DNA of 64,000 nt from Acidobacteriota bacterium (GCA_016703965.1 JADJBB010000025.1:248001-312000), one strand, 5' to 3'; shown: positions 1 to 8,162, counted from the first letter of the stretch. The notes: generated by a model not told the origin, from the letters alone. Translations and numbers: made by a program.

Positions 1-1
1 T

Positions 2-274
2 TACGCTCAGATCATTGACGATAAAACGGGGACCACGCTTGCGACCGCATCGACGACTGAGAAAGCACTCGGCCTCAAAACAGGCGGAAACATTGATGCC
101 GCGAAGACGGTCGGTAAAGCTATCGCCGAGCGTGCTGTGAAAGCGGGCATTTCGACTGTCGTTTACGATCGCGGAGGATATGTCTATCACGGCCGTGTCA
201 AAGCCTTGATCGACGCTTCGCGTGAAGCCGGATTGAACAAGCACGAAGTTAAAGAGGCCGAAGCAGCGGCATAG
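2..274 (+). CDS. rplR: Ribosomal protein L18 (C-terminal part)
   Basis: The 5' end lies outside the window, so 90 C-terminal residues are visible and end in TAG. They read as the L18 core: an alternating strand/helix region, then the conserved VVYDRGGYVYHGRVKALID stretch and an AREAGL-type C-terminal helix. L18 binds 5S rRNA and places it in the large subunit. It stands directly before rpsE, as in the usual spc operon order (L6-L18-S5-L30-L15-SecY). The identification rests on both sequence and gene order. Confidence 0.95.
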   Translation, partial: YAQIIDDKTGTTLATASTTEKALGLKTGGNIDAAKTVGKAIAERAVKAGISTVVYDRGGYVYHGRVKALIDASREAGLNKHEVKEAEAAA

Positions 275-313
275 TGAGATCGCGCGGGCGGCTATGTCCG
301 TGCTCCAATTTTT

Positions 314-823
314 ATGATTAAGTCTAAACAGAAAATTGCTCAGAGCGGCTTGCTGCTCAAGGATCAGTTGATCTCGATCAACCGCGTTACCAAGGTCGTT
401 AAAGGCGGTAAGAACATGTCGTTCGCTGCTCTCGTTGTCGTCGGCGACGAAGCTGGCCACGTTGGATTTGGAACGGGTAAAGCGAAGGAAGTTCCGAACG
501 CGATCAAGAAAGCGGTCGAGGCGGCGAAAAACAACCTCATCCGCGTCCCGCTCATTGACGGCACGCTGCCGCATGAGATGATCGGCGAATACGGAGCAGG
601 ACGCGTCCTGCTCAAGCCGGCGGCCGAAGGTACTGGAGTTATCGCCGGCGGAGCCGTGCGTGCTATTCTTCAGTCACTTGGCGTGCACAACGTGCGTACG
701 AAGATCCTCGGGTCGAACAACGCCCATAATGTTATCCGTGCGACGTTTAACGGATTGCTCCGCATGAAGGACCCGATCGAGGTCGCTCGTTTGCGTGGAA
801 AGCAGGTTGAAGACTTTAACTAG
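314..823 (+). CDS. rpsE: Ribosomal protein S5
   Basis: 169 residues, the normal S5 length. An N-terminal double-stranded-RNA-binding fold (about residues 15-80, with the VGFGTGKAKEVP turn) is followed by the C-terminal S5 fold containing GRVLLKPAAEGTGVIAGGAV. S5 sits at the mRNA entry/decoding side of the 30S subunit and affects accuracy. It lies 39 bases after rplR. The upstream stretch has no strong Shine-Dalgarno, so the ATG is chosen from the S5 length and sequence. Confidence 0.98.
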   Translation: MIKSKQKIAQSGLLLKDQLISINRVTKVVKGGKNMSFAALVVVGDEAGHVGFGTGKAKEVPNAIKKAVEAAKNNLIRVPLIDGTLPHEMIGEYGAGRVLLKPAAEGTGVIAGGAVRAILQSLGVHNVRTKILGSNNAHNVIRATFNGLLRMKDPIEVARLRGKQVEDFN

Positions 824-830
824 TTTATAG

Positions 831-906
831 AGTTGCGAAGTTACAGAGTTTCGAAGTTGTAAGACGGCTTCGACAAACTTCGCAAACTTTGTAAACTTTG
901 TAACTT
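831..906 (+). repeat. Spacer inverted repeat, rpsE-rpmD
   Basis: The 89-base spacer is almost entirely an imperfect inverted repeat. The left arm is made of words like gaagttacagagttt; the right arm is the complementary series acaaacttcgcaaactttgt. Tandem words within each arm drift by one or two bases. It could fold into one long hairpin in the transcript. No T-run follows, so it does not look like an intrinsic terminator. Confidence 0.7.
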
Positions 907-912
907 AAAATC

Positions 913-1116
913 ATGGCAAAGAAAGCAGAAATTAAAGAAGGCGGGCAGATCAAGATCCAGTATTACCGGAGCATGATCGGCTATTCGAAAAAACAGAAGG
1001 AGATCGTCAAAGCATTGGGTATAACCAAGCTCAATCAGACGGTTACTCTATTAGATTCGGCAGGCTCACGAGGTATCGTGGCTAAGGTTCCGCACTTACT
1101 CAGGATCGTTGACTAG
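913..1116 (+). CDS. rpmD: Ribosomal protein L30
   Basis: 67 residues, short but within the bacterial L30 range. The IKIQYYRSMIGYSKKQKEIV start and the LGITKLNQTV segment match the L30 pattern (K-x-L/I-x-S-x-IG followed by a GL-x-K-x-x-x-T motif). It is a small 50S protein near the peptidyl-transferase side. The gene lies in its standard place between rpsE and rplO. No alternative start is needed. Confidence 0.95.
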   Translation: MAKKAEIKEGGQIKIQYYRSMIGYSKKQKEIVKALGITKLNQTVTLLDSAGSRGIVAKVPHLLRIVD

Positions 1117-1119
1117 ATC

Positions 1120-1186
1120 GTCGATGGTTGATCGGCGATGGTTGCTTCGATAAGCAGCGATCAATGATCAACGGACAACGGTCAAA
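1120..1186 (+). repeat. Spacer inverted repeat, rpmD-rplO
   Basis: The 81-base spacer holds words of the type gatggttgatcggcgatggtt on the left and the near reverse complement (gatcaatgatcaacggacaacgg) on the right. It is the same kind of word-built imperfect hairpin seen in the neighbouring spacers, but with a different word. Confidence 0.6.
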
Positions 1187-1197
1187 TAACTAAAGTT

Positions 1198-1673
1198 ATG
1201 GCTTTATCATTAAACAATTTACATCCGGCTCCGGGATCTACGCATAAAAAGAAGCGTATCGGCCGCGGCCGGGTTCGGGCACGGGTAAGACTGCGGGTAA
1301 GGGACACAAGGGCCAGAAGTCACGTTCGGGCTACAGCAGCAAGCGTGGATTCGAGGGCGGTCAGATGCCTTTGCAGCGTCGTTTGCCTAAGCGTGGATTT
1401 ACGAATATCTTCAAGAAAGAGTGGATCGAGATCAGTCTCGCGAAGATCGAAGAGAGTTTCCAGGCGGGTGATGCTGTCACGCCGGAGGTTCTTCACGAAC
1501 GCGGCCTGATCAAGAAGGCGAAGCACGATCTGGTGATCCTCGGAACCGGTGAGGTTTCGTAATCGTTAAATATTTCAGCGCATCGCTTTACCAAGACTGC
1601 TAAGGAAAAGATCGAGAAGGCCGGCGGCACTGCCACGGTAATTGAAAAGGCGAAAGTTGCTGAAGCGGCTTAA
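1198..1673 (+). pseudogene. rplO: Ribosomal protein L15, disrupted by a frameshift and an in-frame stop
   Basis: The frame from ATG 1198 gives a perfect L15 start (LNNLHPAPGSTHKKKRIGRG) and then loses homology at about 1271-1273. There the text has GGG where four G would restore the conserved glycine-rich GRGxGSGTGKTAGKGHKGQK loop. From 1275 the shifted frame reads good L15 (SGYSSKRGFEGGQMPLQRRLPKRGF) up to GTGEVS, then TAA at 1560-1562. An AAA codon there would continue in frame through LNISAHRFTKTAKEKIEKAGG to the natural end at 1673. Repaired, the protein would be about 158 residues, normal for L15. All neighbouring ribosomal genes are intact, so I lean to two base-calling or assembly errors rather than real loss. 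If real, the cell makes no full L15 from this copy. Confidence 0.85.
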
Positions 1674-1675
1674 GC

Positions 1676-1770
1676 AGTCGTCAGTGGTCGGTGGTCCTTA
1701 GTCAGATAAAGACACGGATCGCGGACAAATTATAGATCTGACCACTGGCCACTAAATGCTGGCCACTTAT
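1676..1770 (+). repeat. Spacer inverted repeat, rplO-secY
   Basis: The left arm has words like gtcagtggtcggtggtcc; the right arm answers with ctgaccactggccact, repeated once more inside what an ORF finder would take as the secY start. This is the main reason for preferring the later secY start. Confidence 0.65.
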
Positions 1771-1776
1771 AAGAAT

Positions 1777-3195
1777 ATGGAGAAGTTTTTCGGCGCCATA
1801 CAAAACATGTTCAAGGTTCCTGAGCTCAGGAAGAGGATTCTCTTCACTCTCGGGTTGTTGGCCGTGTATCGCTTAGGTGCCCACGTTCAGGCACCGGGTA
1901 TCAATAGCGCTCAGCTCGAAAGGGTCTGGGCAGACGTCGCGGGCACGCTCCTCGGAGTTCTCGATCTGTTCTCGGGCGGCAACTTTCGTACCATCTCGGT
2001 CTTTGCTCTCGGCGTCACGCCGTATATTACGGCATCGATCATCATGCAGCTCCTCCCGGTTCTTTCTCCGGCAATGAAGAAAATCCAGGAAGAAGGTGAG
2101 GTCGGCCGACAGAAGATGAACCAATGGACGCGGTACTCGACCGTTGCCCTTTGTGCGGTTCAGACCTTCTTCGTTGCTACCTGGCTTTCGCGTAATCAGA
2201 TCATTCCGGAAACGTGGCCTGCTACGCTGATGATCGTTGTTACGCTCACTACCGGAACCATTTTTGTCATGTGGCTGGGTGAACAGATCACTGAACGTGG
2301 TGTTGGTAACGGAATATCGCTCTTGATCTTCGCAGGTATTGTCATTGGCTTGCCGCGTGGAATCCAGCAGATCGCCGGACGCGTCAGTGCCGGTGACCCG
2401 ATGCAGACGCTTGGCGTCGTTTTCCTGGTCGTAGTTCTCGTAGCTCTGATCGCGTTGATCGTCTATGTCGAATCTGCCCGCCGTAATATTGCGATCAGCT
2501 ATGCCAGCCGAAGAGTTGGTTCGCAGACCTTCCGCGGACAGGAGACAAGCCTTCCGCTCAAGATCAACATGGGCGGAGTTATTCCGGTCATTTTTGCTTC
2601 CTCGGTCCTGGCGATGCCGCAGACACTGTTCTCGGCGTTCCCGGCAGATCCGAATGAGCCGAATTCGACGTGGTCTAAGGTCTATGCGTTCTTCCAGCAG
2701 TTCCACGGCGGCGATCCTTACTACGAAGTGGTCTTTATTTCGTTGATCGTGATCTTCACGTTCTTCTATATTACGATCATTTTTAATACGGATGAGGTCT
2801 CGGACAACCTGCGGAAGCACGGTGGATTTATCGCCGGTATTCGTCCGGGTGCCCCGACGGCAGAATACCTTAATGCTATCCTGACACGCTTAACGACTGT
2901 TGGTGCTATCTATCTCGCGTTCATCGCATTCCTGCCGCAGCTTCTGCTCAGCGGGTTTAAGGTAGCTCGTCTCCCTTTCGTTGGAACGTCGATCGATAAC
3001 TTCTTTACAAGTACTCCGGGGCTCAGCTGGATCCCGACCGGACTTGGTTATCAGTTCTTCTTTGGCGGTACGTCACTGCTTATTCTCGTCGGTGTTGCGA
3101 TGGATACTATCTCGCAGATCGAGGCTCAACTCGTGATGCGCAACTACGAAGGTTTTCTCGGCTCTGGGTCGAGACTTCGCGGTCGACGCTCATAG
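1777..3195 (+). CDS. secY: Protein translocase subunit SecY
   Basis: 472 residues from the chosen start. Ten hydrophobic segments and SecY hallmarks are present: the N-terminal KVPELRKRILFTLGLLAVYRLG, a plug-region glycine/serine stretch (FSGGNFRTISVFALGVTPYI), and the cytoplasmic loop with RRVG and LPLKINMGGVIPVIFASS. It forms the membrane channel for secreted and inner-membrane proteins with SecE and SecG. An in-frame ATG at 1756 lies inside the spacer repeat and adds seven residues foreign to the family, so the ATG at 1777 is preferred. Standard place between rplO and adk. Confidence 0.97.
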   Translation: MEKFFGAIQNMFKVPELRKRILFTLGLLAVYRLGAHVQAPGINSAQLERVWADVAGTLLGVLDLFSGGNFRTISVFALGVTPYITASIIMQLLPVLSPAMKKIQEEGEVGRQKMNQWTRYSTVALCAVQTFFVATWLSRNQIIPETWPATLMIVVTLTTGTIFVMWLGEQITERGVGNGISLLIFAGIVIGLPRGIQQIAGRVSAGDPMQTLGVVFLVVVLVALIALIVYVESARRNIAISYASRRVGSQTFRGQETSLPLKINMGGVIPVIFASSVLAMPQTLFSAFPADPNEPNSTWSKVYAFFQQFHGGDPYYEVVFISLIVIFTFFYITIIFNTDEVSDNLRKHGGFIAGIRPGAPTAEYLNAILTRLTTVGAIYLAFIAFLPQLLLSGFKVARLPFVGTSIDNFFTSTPGLSWIPTGLGYQFFFGGTSLLILVGVAMDTISQIEAQLVMRNYEGFLGSGSRLRGRRS

Positions 3196-3204
3196 CGATT
3201 TTTC

Positions 3205-3266
3205 GCCACAGAGGGCACGGAGGGCGGGAGAATATGATTCTCTTTTTACTCTGTGTCCTCTGTGGC
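3205..3266 (+). repeat. Spacer inverted repeat, secY-adk (CACAGAG word)
   Basis: Arms 3205-3222 (gccacagagggcacggag) and 3248-3265 (ctctgtgtcctctgtggc, preceded by a) are reverse complements with two mismatches. The same word forms the accB-accC spacer hairpin at 9258-9323. Confidence 0.8.
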
Positions 3267-3279
3267 TATAAGTTCTTTA

Positions 3280-3924
3280 ATGGATAAGATAATTGTACTG
3301 ATCGGTGCTCCGGGGGCAGGGAAGGGAACACAGGCGAGGCTTTTGGACGAGCGTCGCGGAATCCCGCAGATCTCGACGGGAGATATGTTTCGCGAGATGA
3401 AAACGCTCGATACGCCGCTTGCGAAAGAGGTGCAGGAGATAATGGCATCGGGCAAGCTGATATCGGACGATCTTACTTTCAAGATCGTTCGCGAACGAAC
3501 GGCTAAGCCTGATACAGCCGGAACCTACGTGCTCGATGGTTATCCGCGGACTGCGGTCCAGGCCGGGCAACTCGAGGAACTGGCGAAAGAGCAGGGAAAA
3601 GAGATCCTTGCGATCGAGGTCGATGTCTCACGCGACGAGTTGATGAAGCGGCTAACCGGCCGGCGAAGCTGCCCGGTATGTGGTGAGATCTACAACATTT
3701 ATTCGAAGCCGCCGAGGAATGACGGTTTCTGCGACGACCATCCGGATACGCCGCTCGCTCATCGGGCTGACGATTCGGAAGAGAAAGTTAAAGTGCGTCT
3801 CGAAACATACGACGAACTTACCAAGCCGCTGCTCGACTATTATGAAAAGTCGGGACGCTTGAGGAAGATAGACGGGACGGGAGAGATCGAGGACATTTAC
3901 GGCGAATTGAATGAGCTTTTATAG
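3280..3924 (+). CDS. adk: Adenylate kinase
   Basis: 214 residues, the long-lid bacterial form. It carries the P-loop GAPGAGKGT (residues 9-17), the AMP-binding STGDMFREM, and DGYPRTAVQA. The lid has CPVC and later CDD, a C-x2-C...C-x2-D set that normally binds zinc. It interconverts ATP + AMP and 2 ADP in the cytosol. A GTG at 3253 would add nine residues encoded by the right arm of the spacer repeat, so ATG 3280 is taken as the start. map follows almost at once, as in many spc operons. Confidence 0.97.
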   Translation: MDKIIVLIGAPGAGKGTQARLLDERRGIPQISTGDMFREMKTLDTPLAKEVQEIMASGKLISDDLTFKIVRERTAKPDTAGTYVLDGYPRTAVQAGQLEELAKEQGKEILAIEVDVSRDELMKRLTGRRSCPVCGEIYNIYSKPPRNDGFCDDHPDTPLAHRADDSEEKVKVRLETYDELTKPLLDYYEKSGRLRKIDGTGEIEDIYGELNELL

Positions 3925-3952
3925 AGCCATCCGCAATTTGTTCAGCAAAGAC

Positions 3953-4750
3953 ATGATCATCGCGAAATCAGCAAAGGATCTTGATAAAATGCGTGCCGTC
4001 GGCGAGCTCATCGCCGAGGTTCGCGAAGCTTTGCGTGGAATGGTTGCTCCCGGTATCTCGACGATGGAACTGAACAACGCCGCCGAAAAGATGATCCGCG
4101 ACGCCGGGGCGATACCGACGTTCATCGGCTATCACGGGTTTCCGTACGCGATATGTGCATCAGTCAATGACGAGATCGTTCACGGTTTTTCGAAAACGAC
4201 ACCGCTGGTCGAGGGCGATATTGTCTCGCTGGACATGGCCGCAACCTTTAATGGGTTCGTTGGTGATTGTGCGATGACCTGTCCGGTAGGTGAGATCACT
4301 GAAGAGTTAAAGCAGCTTATCCGTGTGACCGAGGAATGCTTGGAATTCGGCATTCAGGCTGCTCGTGTTAACAATCGCGTTGGCGACATCGGCTGGGCGG
4401 TTCAGCAGCACGCTGAGAAATACGGTTACGGCATTGTTCGCGATTACACGGGACACGGTATCGGCCGTGCGATGCATGAGGCACCGCAGATCGCGAATTA
4501 CGGCCGGCAGGGAACTAAAGAGAGAATTCGTGCAGGATATTGCTTTGCGATCGAGCCGATGCTCAATCTGGGAACGCACGAAACAAAGACATTGGCCGAT
4601 AAGTGGACGGTCGTTACTTTGGACGGGAAGCCTTCCGCTCACGCCGAGCATACGCTCGCAGTAACGCCGGACGGGCCTGAGATATTGACGCTCACGAAGG
4701 AGCAGAAAAAGCTTCGTGAAAATGCGAATGCTGAAAGAGCCGCTGCCTGA
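3953..4750 (+). CDS. map: Methionine aminopeptidase, type I
   Basis: 265 residues. The type I core is complete: the conserved GYHGFPYAICASVNDEIVHG segment, metal ligands in DMAATFNGFVGDCAMT (two Asp), GHGIG, and FAIEPML near the end. It removes the initiator methionine from new proteins using two metal ions. An upstream ATG at 3911 would overlap adk by 14 bases and add a 14-residue non-family leader. The family normally starts with MI-x-x-KS, which fits ATG 3953. Confidence 0.96.
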   Translation: MIIAKSAKDLDKMRAVGELIAEVREALRGMVAPGISTMELNNAAEKMIRDAGAIPTFIGYHGFPYAICASVNDEIVHGFSKTTPLVEGDIVSLDMAATFNGFVGDCAMTCPVGEITEELKQLIRVTEECLEFGIQAARVNNRVGDIGWAVQQHAEKYGYGIVRDYTGHGIGRAMHEAPQIANYGRQGTKERIRAGYCFAIEPMLNLGTHETKTLADKWTVVTLDGKPSAHAEHTLAVTPDGPEILTLTKEQKKLRENANAERAAA

Positions 4751-4821
4751 CTTGATAACACAGCAGAAAAAGGCTAACATTATTGGTTTGCTCAACTAAT
4801 CAGCCGGTTGACTCGAGATGT

Positions 4822-5043
4822 ATGTCTAAAGAAGAAGCGATAGAGGTCACAGCGACGGTGCTGGAAACATTGCCAAACGCAATGTTCAAGGTTGCTGTTG
4901 ACGATAATCAGCATGAGGTTTTAGCTCATATTTCAGGCAAAATGCGAAAGAATTTCATTCGCATCCTGCCCGGCGACAAGGTCCTGGTGGAGCTTTCGCC
5001 ATACGATCTGAAACGCGGTCGGATAACGTACCGATATAAGTAG
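4822..5043 (+). CDS. infA: Translation initiation factor IF-1
   Basis: 73 residues, one S1-like OB fold (ATVLETLPNAMFKVAVD, AHISGKMRKNFIRILPGDKV, LSPYDLKRGRITYRYK). IF-1 binds the A site of the 30S subunit during initiation. A longer frame starts at 4783, but the added residues match nothing in IF-1; MSKEE at 4822 is the usual type of start. Typical position before rpmJ and rpsM. Confidence 0.97.
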   Translation: MSKEEAIEVTATVLETLPNAMFKVAVDDNQHEVLAHISGKMRKNFIRILPGDKVLVELSPYDLKRGRITYRYK

Positions 5044-5128
5044 TTGAGAGTTGAGAGTTCGGAGGGGTGAGTAAGAGAGTTTTTCAAACTCCCGACATTC
5101 GACCTTAGACCGACAAGAGGTAAAAACG

Positions 5129-5242
5129 ATGAAAGTCAGACCTTCAGTAAAGAAAATGTGCGACAAGTGCAAGGTTATTCACCGCAAAGGCATTGTGCGC
5201 GTAATTTGCGAAAACCCGAAGCACAAGCAGAGGCAGGGATAA
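5129..5242 (+). CDS. rpmJ: Ribosomal protein L36 (zinc type)
   Basis: A 37-residue gene that is easy to miss. MKVRPSVKKMCDKCKVIH and the rest match the zinc-ribbon form of L36, with C-x2-C, a third Cys in VICEN and a His near the C-terminus as the fourth ligand. L36 packs against 23S rRNA in the large subunit. It sits in its standard place between infA and rpsM. AGAGG lies seven bases upstream of the ATG. Confidence 0.97.
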   Translation: MKVRPSVKKMCDKCKVIHRKGIVRVICENPKHKQRQG

Positions 5243-5245
5243 CAT

Positions 5246-5276
5246 ATTTCAGATTTGAAATTTGAGATTTCAAATT
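5246..5276 (+). repeat. Spacer inverted repeat, rpmJ-rpsM
   Basis: A perfect 9-base pair of arms (atttgaaat at 5253-5261, atttcaaat at 5267-5275) with a 5-base loop fills a 53-base spacer. The words atttcagatttgaaatttgag are tandem variants of one another. Confidence 0.7.
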
Positions 5277-5295
5277 AGGGAAAATCGGAGAACAT

Positions 5296-5679
5296 ATGGC
5301 TCGTATAGCAGGAGTTGATTTACCGCCCAATAAAAGGGCACAGATTGGGATGACCTACATCTATGGTGTGGGCAAATCGCGTGCGACCGATATCCTTGGC
5401 AAAGCCGGGATCGGTATCGATACCAAAATCAAGGATATGAGCGAGGATGAGTTAAATCAGATCCGCACGATCCTCGATACTGAAGGCGACGTCGAGGGCG
5501 ATCTCAGAAAGCGCGTCCAGATGGACATCAAGCGTTTGATGGACATCGGCTGCTACCGCGGCCTGCGTCATCGCCGCAGTCTCCCGGTTCGCGGACAGCG
5601 TACAAGTACGAACGCACGTACCAGAAAAGGTCCGCGTAAAGCGGCCGTGGCTAAGAAGAAGGCACCAGGTAAGAAATAG
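5296..5679 (+). CDS. rpsM: Ribosomal protein S13
   Basis: 127 residues. Starts ARIAGVDLPPNKRAQIGMTYIYG and has the RGLRHRRSLPVRGQRTSTNARTRKGP signature near the end. S13 is in the 30S head and contacts the P-site tRNA and bridges to the 50S. It opens the alpha operon here: S13, S11, S4, RpoA, L17. The lysine/alanine-rich tail (about 12 residues) is a common extension. Confidence 0.98.
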   Translation: MARIAGVDLPPNKRAQIGMTYIYGVGKSRATDILGKAGIGIDTKIKDMSEDELNQIRTILDTEGDVEGDLRKRVQMDIKRLMDIGCYRGLRHRRSLPVRGQRTSTNARTRKGPRKAAVAKKKAPGKK

Positions 5680-5685
5680 TTAAGA

Positions 5686-5744
5686 AGTGAGCAGTGAGCA
5701 GTGAGCAGTAAATTCTGCTTACTGCCATCTGCTCACCGCTCACT
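5686..5744 (+). repeat. Spacer inverted repeat, rpsM-rpsK
   Basis: The clearest spacer hairpin of the group. The 26-base arms 5686-5711 (agtgagcagtgagcagtgag then cagtaa) and 5719-5744 pair with four mismatches across a 7-base loop. The left arm is three tandem copies of the heptamer agtgagc. It fills almost all of the 71-base spacer. Confidence 0.85.
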
Positions 5745-5750
5745 AAAGAT

Positions 5751-6152
5751 ATGGCAAAACCAGCAGCAAATAAGAAAAAGACTTTTAAGAAGAAAGAGCG
5801 GAAAAATATTCCGGTCGGTATCGTGCACATTTCGGCGTCGTTCAACAATACGCTGATCTCGATCACCGATACGATGGGTAATCTCGTCGCTCAGTCCTCG
5901 TCGGGGGCACGCGGTTTCCGCGGTTCGCGTAAAGGAACACCGTTCGCCGCTCAGCAGGCAGCTTCAGAAGCAGCCCGCAAGGCTTTGGATGCGGGAATGC
6001 GTGAAGTGGAAGTTCGGGTCAAAGGCCCGGGCGGCGGTCGTGAGTCGGCAATTCGTGCGATCAATCAGGCCGGGATCCGCGTAAACTCAATTCGCGATAC
6101 CACCCCGATCCCACACAACGGATGCCGTCCGCCAAAGCGCAGACGCGTTTGA
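5751..6152 (+). CDS. rpsK: Ribosomal protein S11
   Basis: 133 residues. A basic N-terminal tail of about 20 residues is followed by the S11 core: VHISASFNNTLISITDTMGN, SSSGARGFRGSRKGTPFAAQ, VKGPGGGRESAIRAI and the C-terminal TPIPHNGCRPPKRRRV. It lies in the 30S platform near the E site. Normal gene order between rpsM and rpsD. Confidence 0.98.
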   Translation: MAKPAANKKKTFKKKERKNIPVGIVHISASFNNTLISITDTMGNLVAQSSSGARGFRGSRKGTPFAAQQAASEAARKALDAGMREVEVRVKGPGGGRESAIRAINQAGIRVNSIRDTTPIPHNGCRPPKRRRV

Positions 6153-6153
6153 C

Positions 6154-6325
6154 GATTTTGGATTTTAGATTTTGGATTGCTAAGGCAGTCTTGTTTGGTT
6201 TTATCGAAAGGACGAAGGTCAGCGAATAGCTTTCCGTAAACTTTTCCGACAATCGGAGTCGGTTTAAGATTTTGATCGTGGTTTTTGGAGGTGAATCCAA
6301 AATCCAAAATCCAAAATCCAAAATC
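6154..6325 (+). repeat. Spacer inverted repeat, rpsK-rpsD
   Basis: The longest spacer of the block (192 bases). The left arm 6154-6178 is made of gattttgg/gattttag words; the right arm 6294-6325 is four tandem aatccaaa words, its reverse complement. About 115 bases of non-repetitive DNA lie between the arms, including a small cgacaatcggagtcgg stem. Confidence 0.8.
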
Positions 6326-6344
6326 GCCCCCCCGGAGGCAAATT

Positions 6345-6977
6345 ATGGCTAGATATAGAGATGCGGTGTGCAGGCTTTGCCGCCGCGAAGGTGCAAAATT
6401 ATTTCTCAAGGGCGATCGCTGCTTTAAACCCTCATGCGCGATCGAAAAACGCGGTACCAATCCGCCAGGACAGCACGGTGCTGCTAGACGCAAAATGCTC
6501 CAGGGCTATGGTGAGCAGCTTCGTGAAAAGCAGAAAGTAAAGCGTATTTACTTCATTCTCGAAAAGCAGTTTCGGAATTACTTCGAAAAAGCCCGTCAGC
6601 AGAAGGGCGTTACGGGTGAGATCCTGTTGTCGATGCTGGAGAGACGTCTTGATAACGTCGTATATCGCTCGGGTTTCTCGACCTCACGCCGTCAATCACG
6701 CCAACTCGTAAACCACGGCCACGTGACCGTCAATGGAAAGAAGGTGAATATTCCATCGTTCCAGGTCAAGGCGGGTGATGTGGTCGCGATAAAAGAAAAT
6801 ACTCACAAGAACGTCCACGTCGACGCGGCCTGGCAGACAGCCGGCGGCCGCGGGCGTCCGCAGTGGCTCAGCATTGACGGCAAAGATCTGAGCGTTGTCG
6901 TTTCAGGTTTGCCAACACGTCAGGATATCGACGCGAATATTAACGAGCAGTTGATCGTTGAGCTTTATAGTAAGTAG
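6345..6977 (+). CDS. rpsD: Ribosomal protein S4 (zinc type)
   Basis: 210 residues from ATG 6345, which has GGAGG seven bases upstream. The N-terminus has four cysteines (9, 12, 26, 31) in the C-x2-C...C-x4-C arrangement of zinc-binding S4. An S4 RNA-binding domain follows in the second half (LLSMLERRLDNVVYRSGF, QLVNHGHVTVNGKKVNIPS). S4 starts 30S assembly and in many bacteria represses the alpha operon. A longer frame from 6285 reads through the spacer repeat and is not used. Confidence 0.98.
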   Translation: MARYRDAVCRLCRREGAKLFLKGDRCFKPSCAIEKRGTNPPGQHGAARRKMLQGYGEQLREKQKVKRIYFILEKQFRNYFEKARQQKGVTGEILLSMLERRLDNVVYRSGFSTSRRQSRQLVNHGHVTVNGKKVNIPSFQVKAGDVVAIKENTHKNVHVDAAWQTAGGRGRPQWLSIDGKDLSVVVSGLPTRQDIDANINEQLIVELYSK

Positions 6978-6982
6978 TTAAA

Positions 6983-7050
6983 TGAGTTTGCTGGGTTGAC
7001 CGGGTTGGTGAGTCGTTTTGGGCTCGCAGCCGGTCAACTTGGTGAACTCA
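6983..7050 (+). repeat. Spacer inverted repeat, rpsD-rpoA
   Basis: Arms 6983-7003 (tgagtttgctgggttgaccg plus g) and 7030-7050 (ccggtcaacttggtgaactc plus a) pair in 16 of 21 positions. A run of A (7062-7069) follows before the rpoA start. Confidence 0.7.
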
Positions 7051-7071
7051 AAGGACTTTTAAAAAAAATAT

Positions 7072-8088
7072 ATGACACAGAGCAACCATTGGACAGACTT
7101 CCAGATGCCAAGCCGTCTTAATGTCGACACCGAAACCTTGACGGAACGGTACGGCAAGTTTCATGCGGCTCCATTCGAACGCGGATTTGGCACGACCGTC
7201 GGTAACTCTATCCGTCGTGCATTGCTATCGTCAATCGAAGGAGCGGCCATCACGGCGATCAAGATCGAAGGCGTAGAGCACGAATTTTCATCGATCAAGG
7301 GGGTTGTAGAGGATGCGACCGACGTCATCTTGAACCTCAAACAGGTTCCTTTTAATCTGCATGGTGCAGGTCCTAAAACGCTGTCGATCAGCAAGAAGGG
7401 TGCGGGCATCGTCACCAGTGGCGACATTGAGACCGACGGCGACGTTGAAGTGCTCGACAAAGAAATTCACATAGCTACTATCAGTGCAGGCGGTTCGCTC
7501 AACATTGAAATGAGACTGAAGCAGGGCCGTGGCTACGTTTCGGCTGAATTTAATAACGACGAAGATCTTTCGGTCGGATATATTCCCATCGATTCGGTTC
7601 ATACGCCGATCAAGAAGGTTAACTACAACGTCGAGCAGACCCGTCAGGGATCGAACACGGAATTCGACAAACTTACGCTCGAAGTCTGGACCGACGGCAG
7701 CGTAAAACCAGAAGATTCGATCGGCCTGGCAGCGAAACTGGTGAAAGATCACATGTCGATCTTCGTCAATTTCGAAGAGGAAGAAGAAGAATATAAATAC
7801 GAGGACATCGCCCGTCCGCCGCTTATGCGGAACGATCTGCTGGACAAATCGGTCGACGAACTTGAGCTTTCGGTACGTTCATATAATTGCCTGAAGAACG
7901 CCGACATTCGCTCGATCCGCGATCTGATCCGCCGCAGCGAAAAGGACATGCTGCATACCAAGAATTTCGGCAAGAAATCACTCACCGAGATCAAGGATAT
8001 GCTTCACGGAATGGGCCTCGATTTTGGTATGGATTTTGACGAGCACGGCAATCCGATCCCGGGATCGGGCGGCCGCGATCTGGACTAG
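7072..8088 (+). CDS. rpoA: DNA-directed RNA polymerase subunit alpha
   Basis: 338 residues. The N-terminal assembly domain (about 1-235) contains RYGKFHAAPFERGFGTTVGNSIRRALLSSIEGAAI. An acidic linker (FEEEEEEYKYED) follows, then the C-terminal domain with two helix-hairpin-helix motifs (SVRSYNCLKNADIRSIRDL and NFGKKSLTEIKDML) that contacts UP elements and activators. It is the scaffold for polymerase assembly. Standard position between rpsD and rplQ. Confidence 0.98.
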   Translation: MTQSNHWTDFQMPSRLNVDTETLTERYGKFHAAPFERGFGTTVGNSIRRALLSSIEGAAITAIKIEGVEHEFSSIKGVVEDATDVILNLKQVPFNLHGAGPKTLSISKKGAGIVTSGDIETDGDVEVLDKEIHIATISAGGSLNIEMRLKQGRGYVSAEFNNDEDLSVGYIPIDSVHTPIKKVNYNVEQTRQGSNTEFDKLTLEVWTDGSVKPEDSIGLAAKLVKDHMSIFVNFEEEEEEYKYEDIARPPLMRNDLLDKSVDELELSVRSYNCLKNADIRSIRDLIRRSEKDMLHTKNFGKKSLTEIKDMLHGMGLDFGMDFDEHGNPIPGSGGRDLD

Positions 8089-8094
8089 GGTCCG

Positions 8095-8162
8095 GTAGGC
8101 AGTCGGCAGCGGCAGAAAGCACTATAAAGCAACTGACCACCGACAACTGACCACTGACAACA
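8095..8162 (+). repeat. Spacer repeat, rpoA-rplQ
   Basis: Tandem words ggcagtcggcagcggcag on the left and actgaccaccgacaactgac, then cactgacaac, on the right. The right-hand word (ctgaccact) is the one used in the rplO-secY spacer. Pairing between the arms is weak, so this may be a half-eroded copy. Confidence 0.5.

Noticed and set aside
1756..1776. Earlier ATG for secY
   Set aside because: The seven extra residues are encoded by the spacer repeat, and the SecY family starts with the MEKFFGAIQN region.
1873..2820. A 315-codon open frame on the minus strand inside secY
   Set aside because: It lies wholly antisense to a conserved gene, has an Arg/Asp-rich, non-family composition, and comes from codon bias of the sense strand.
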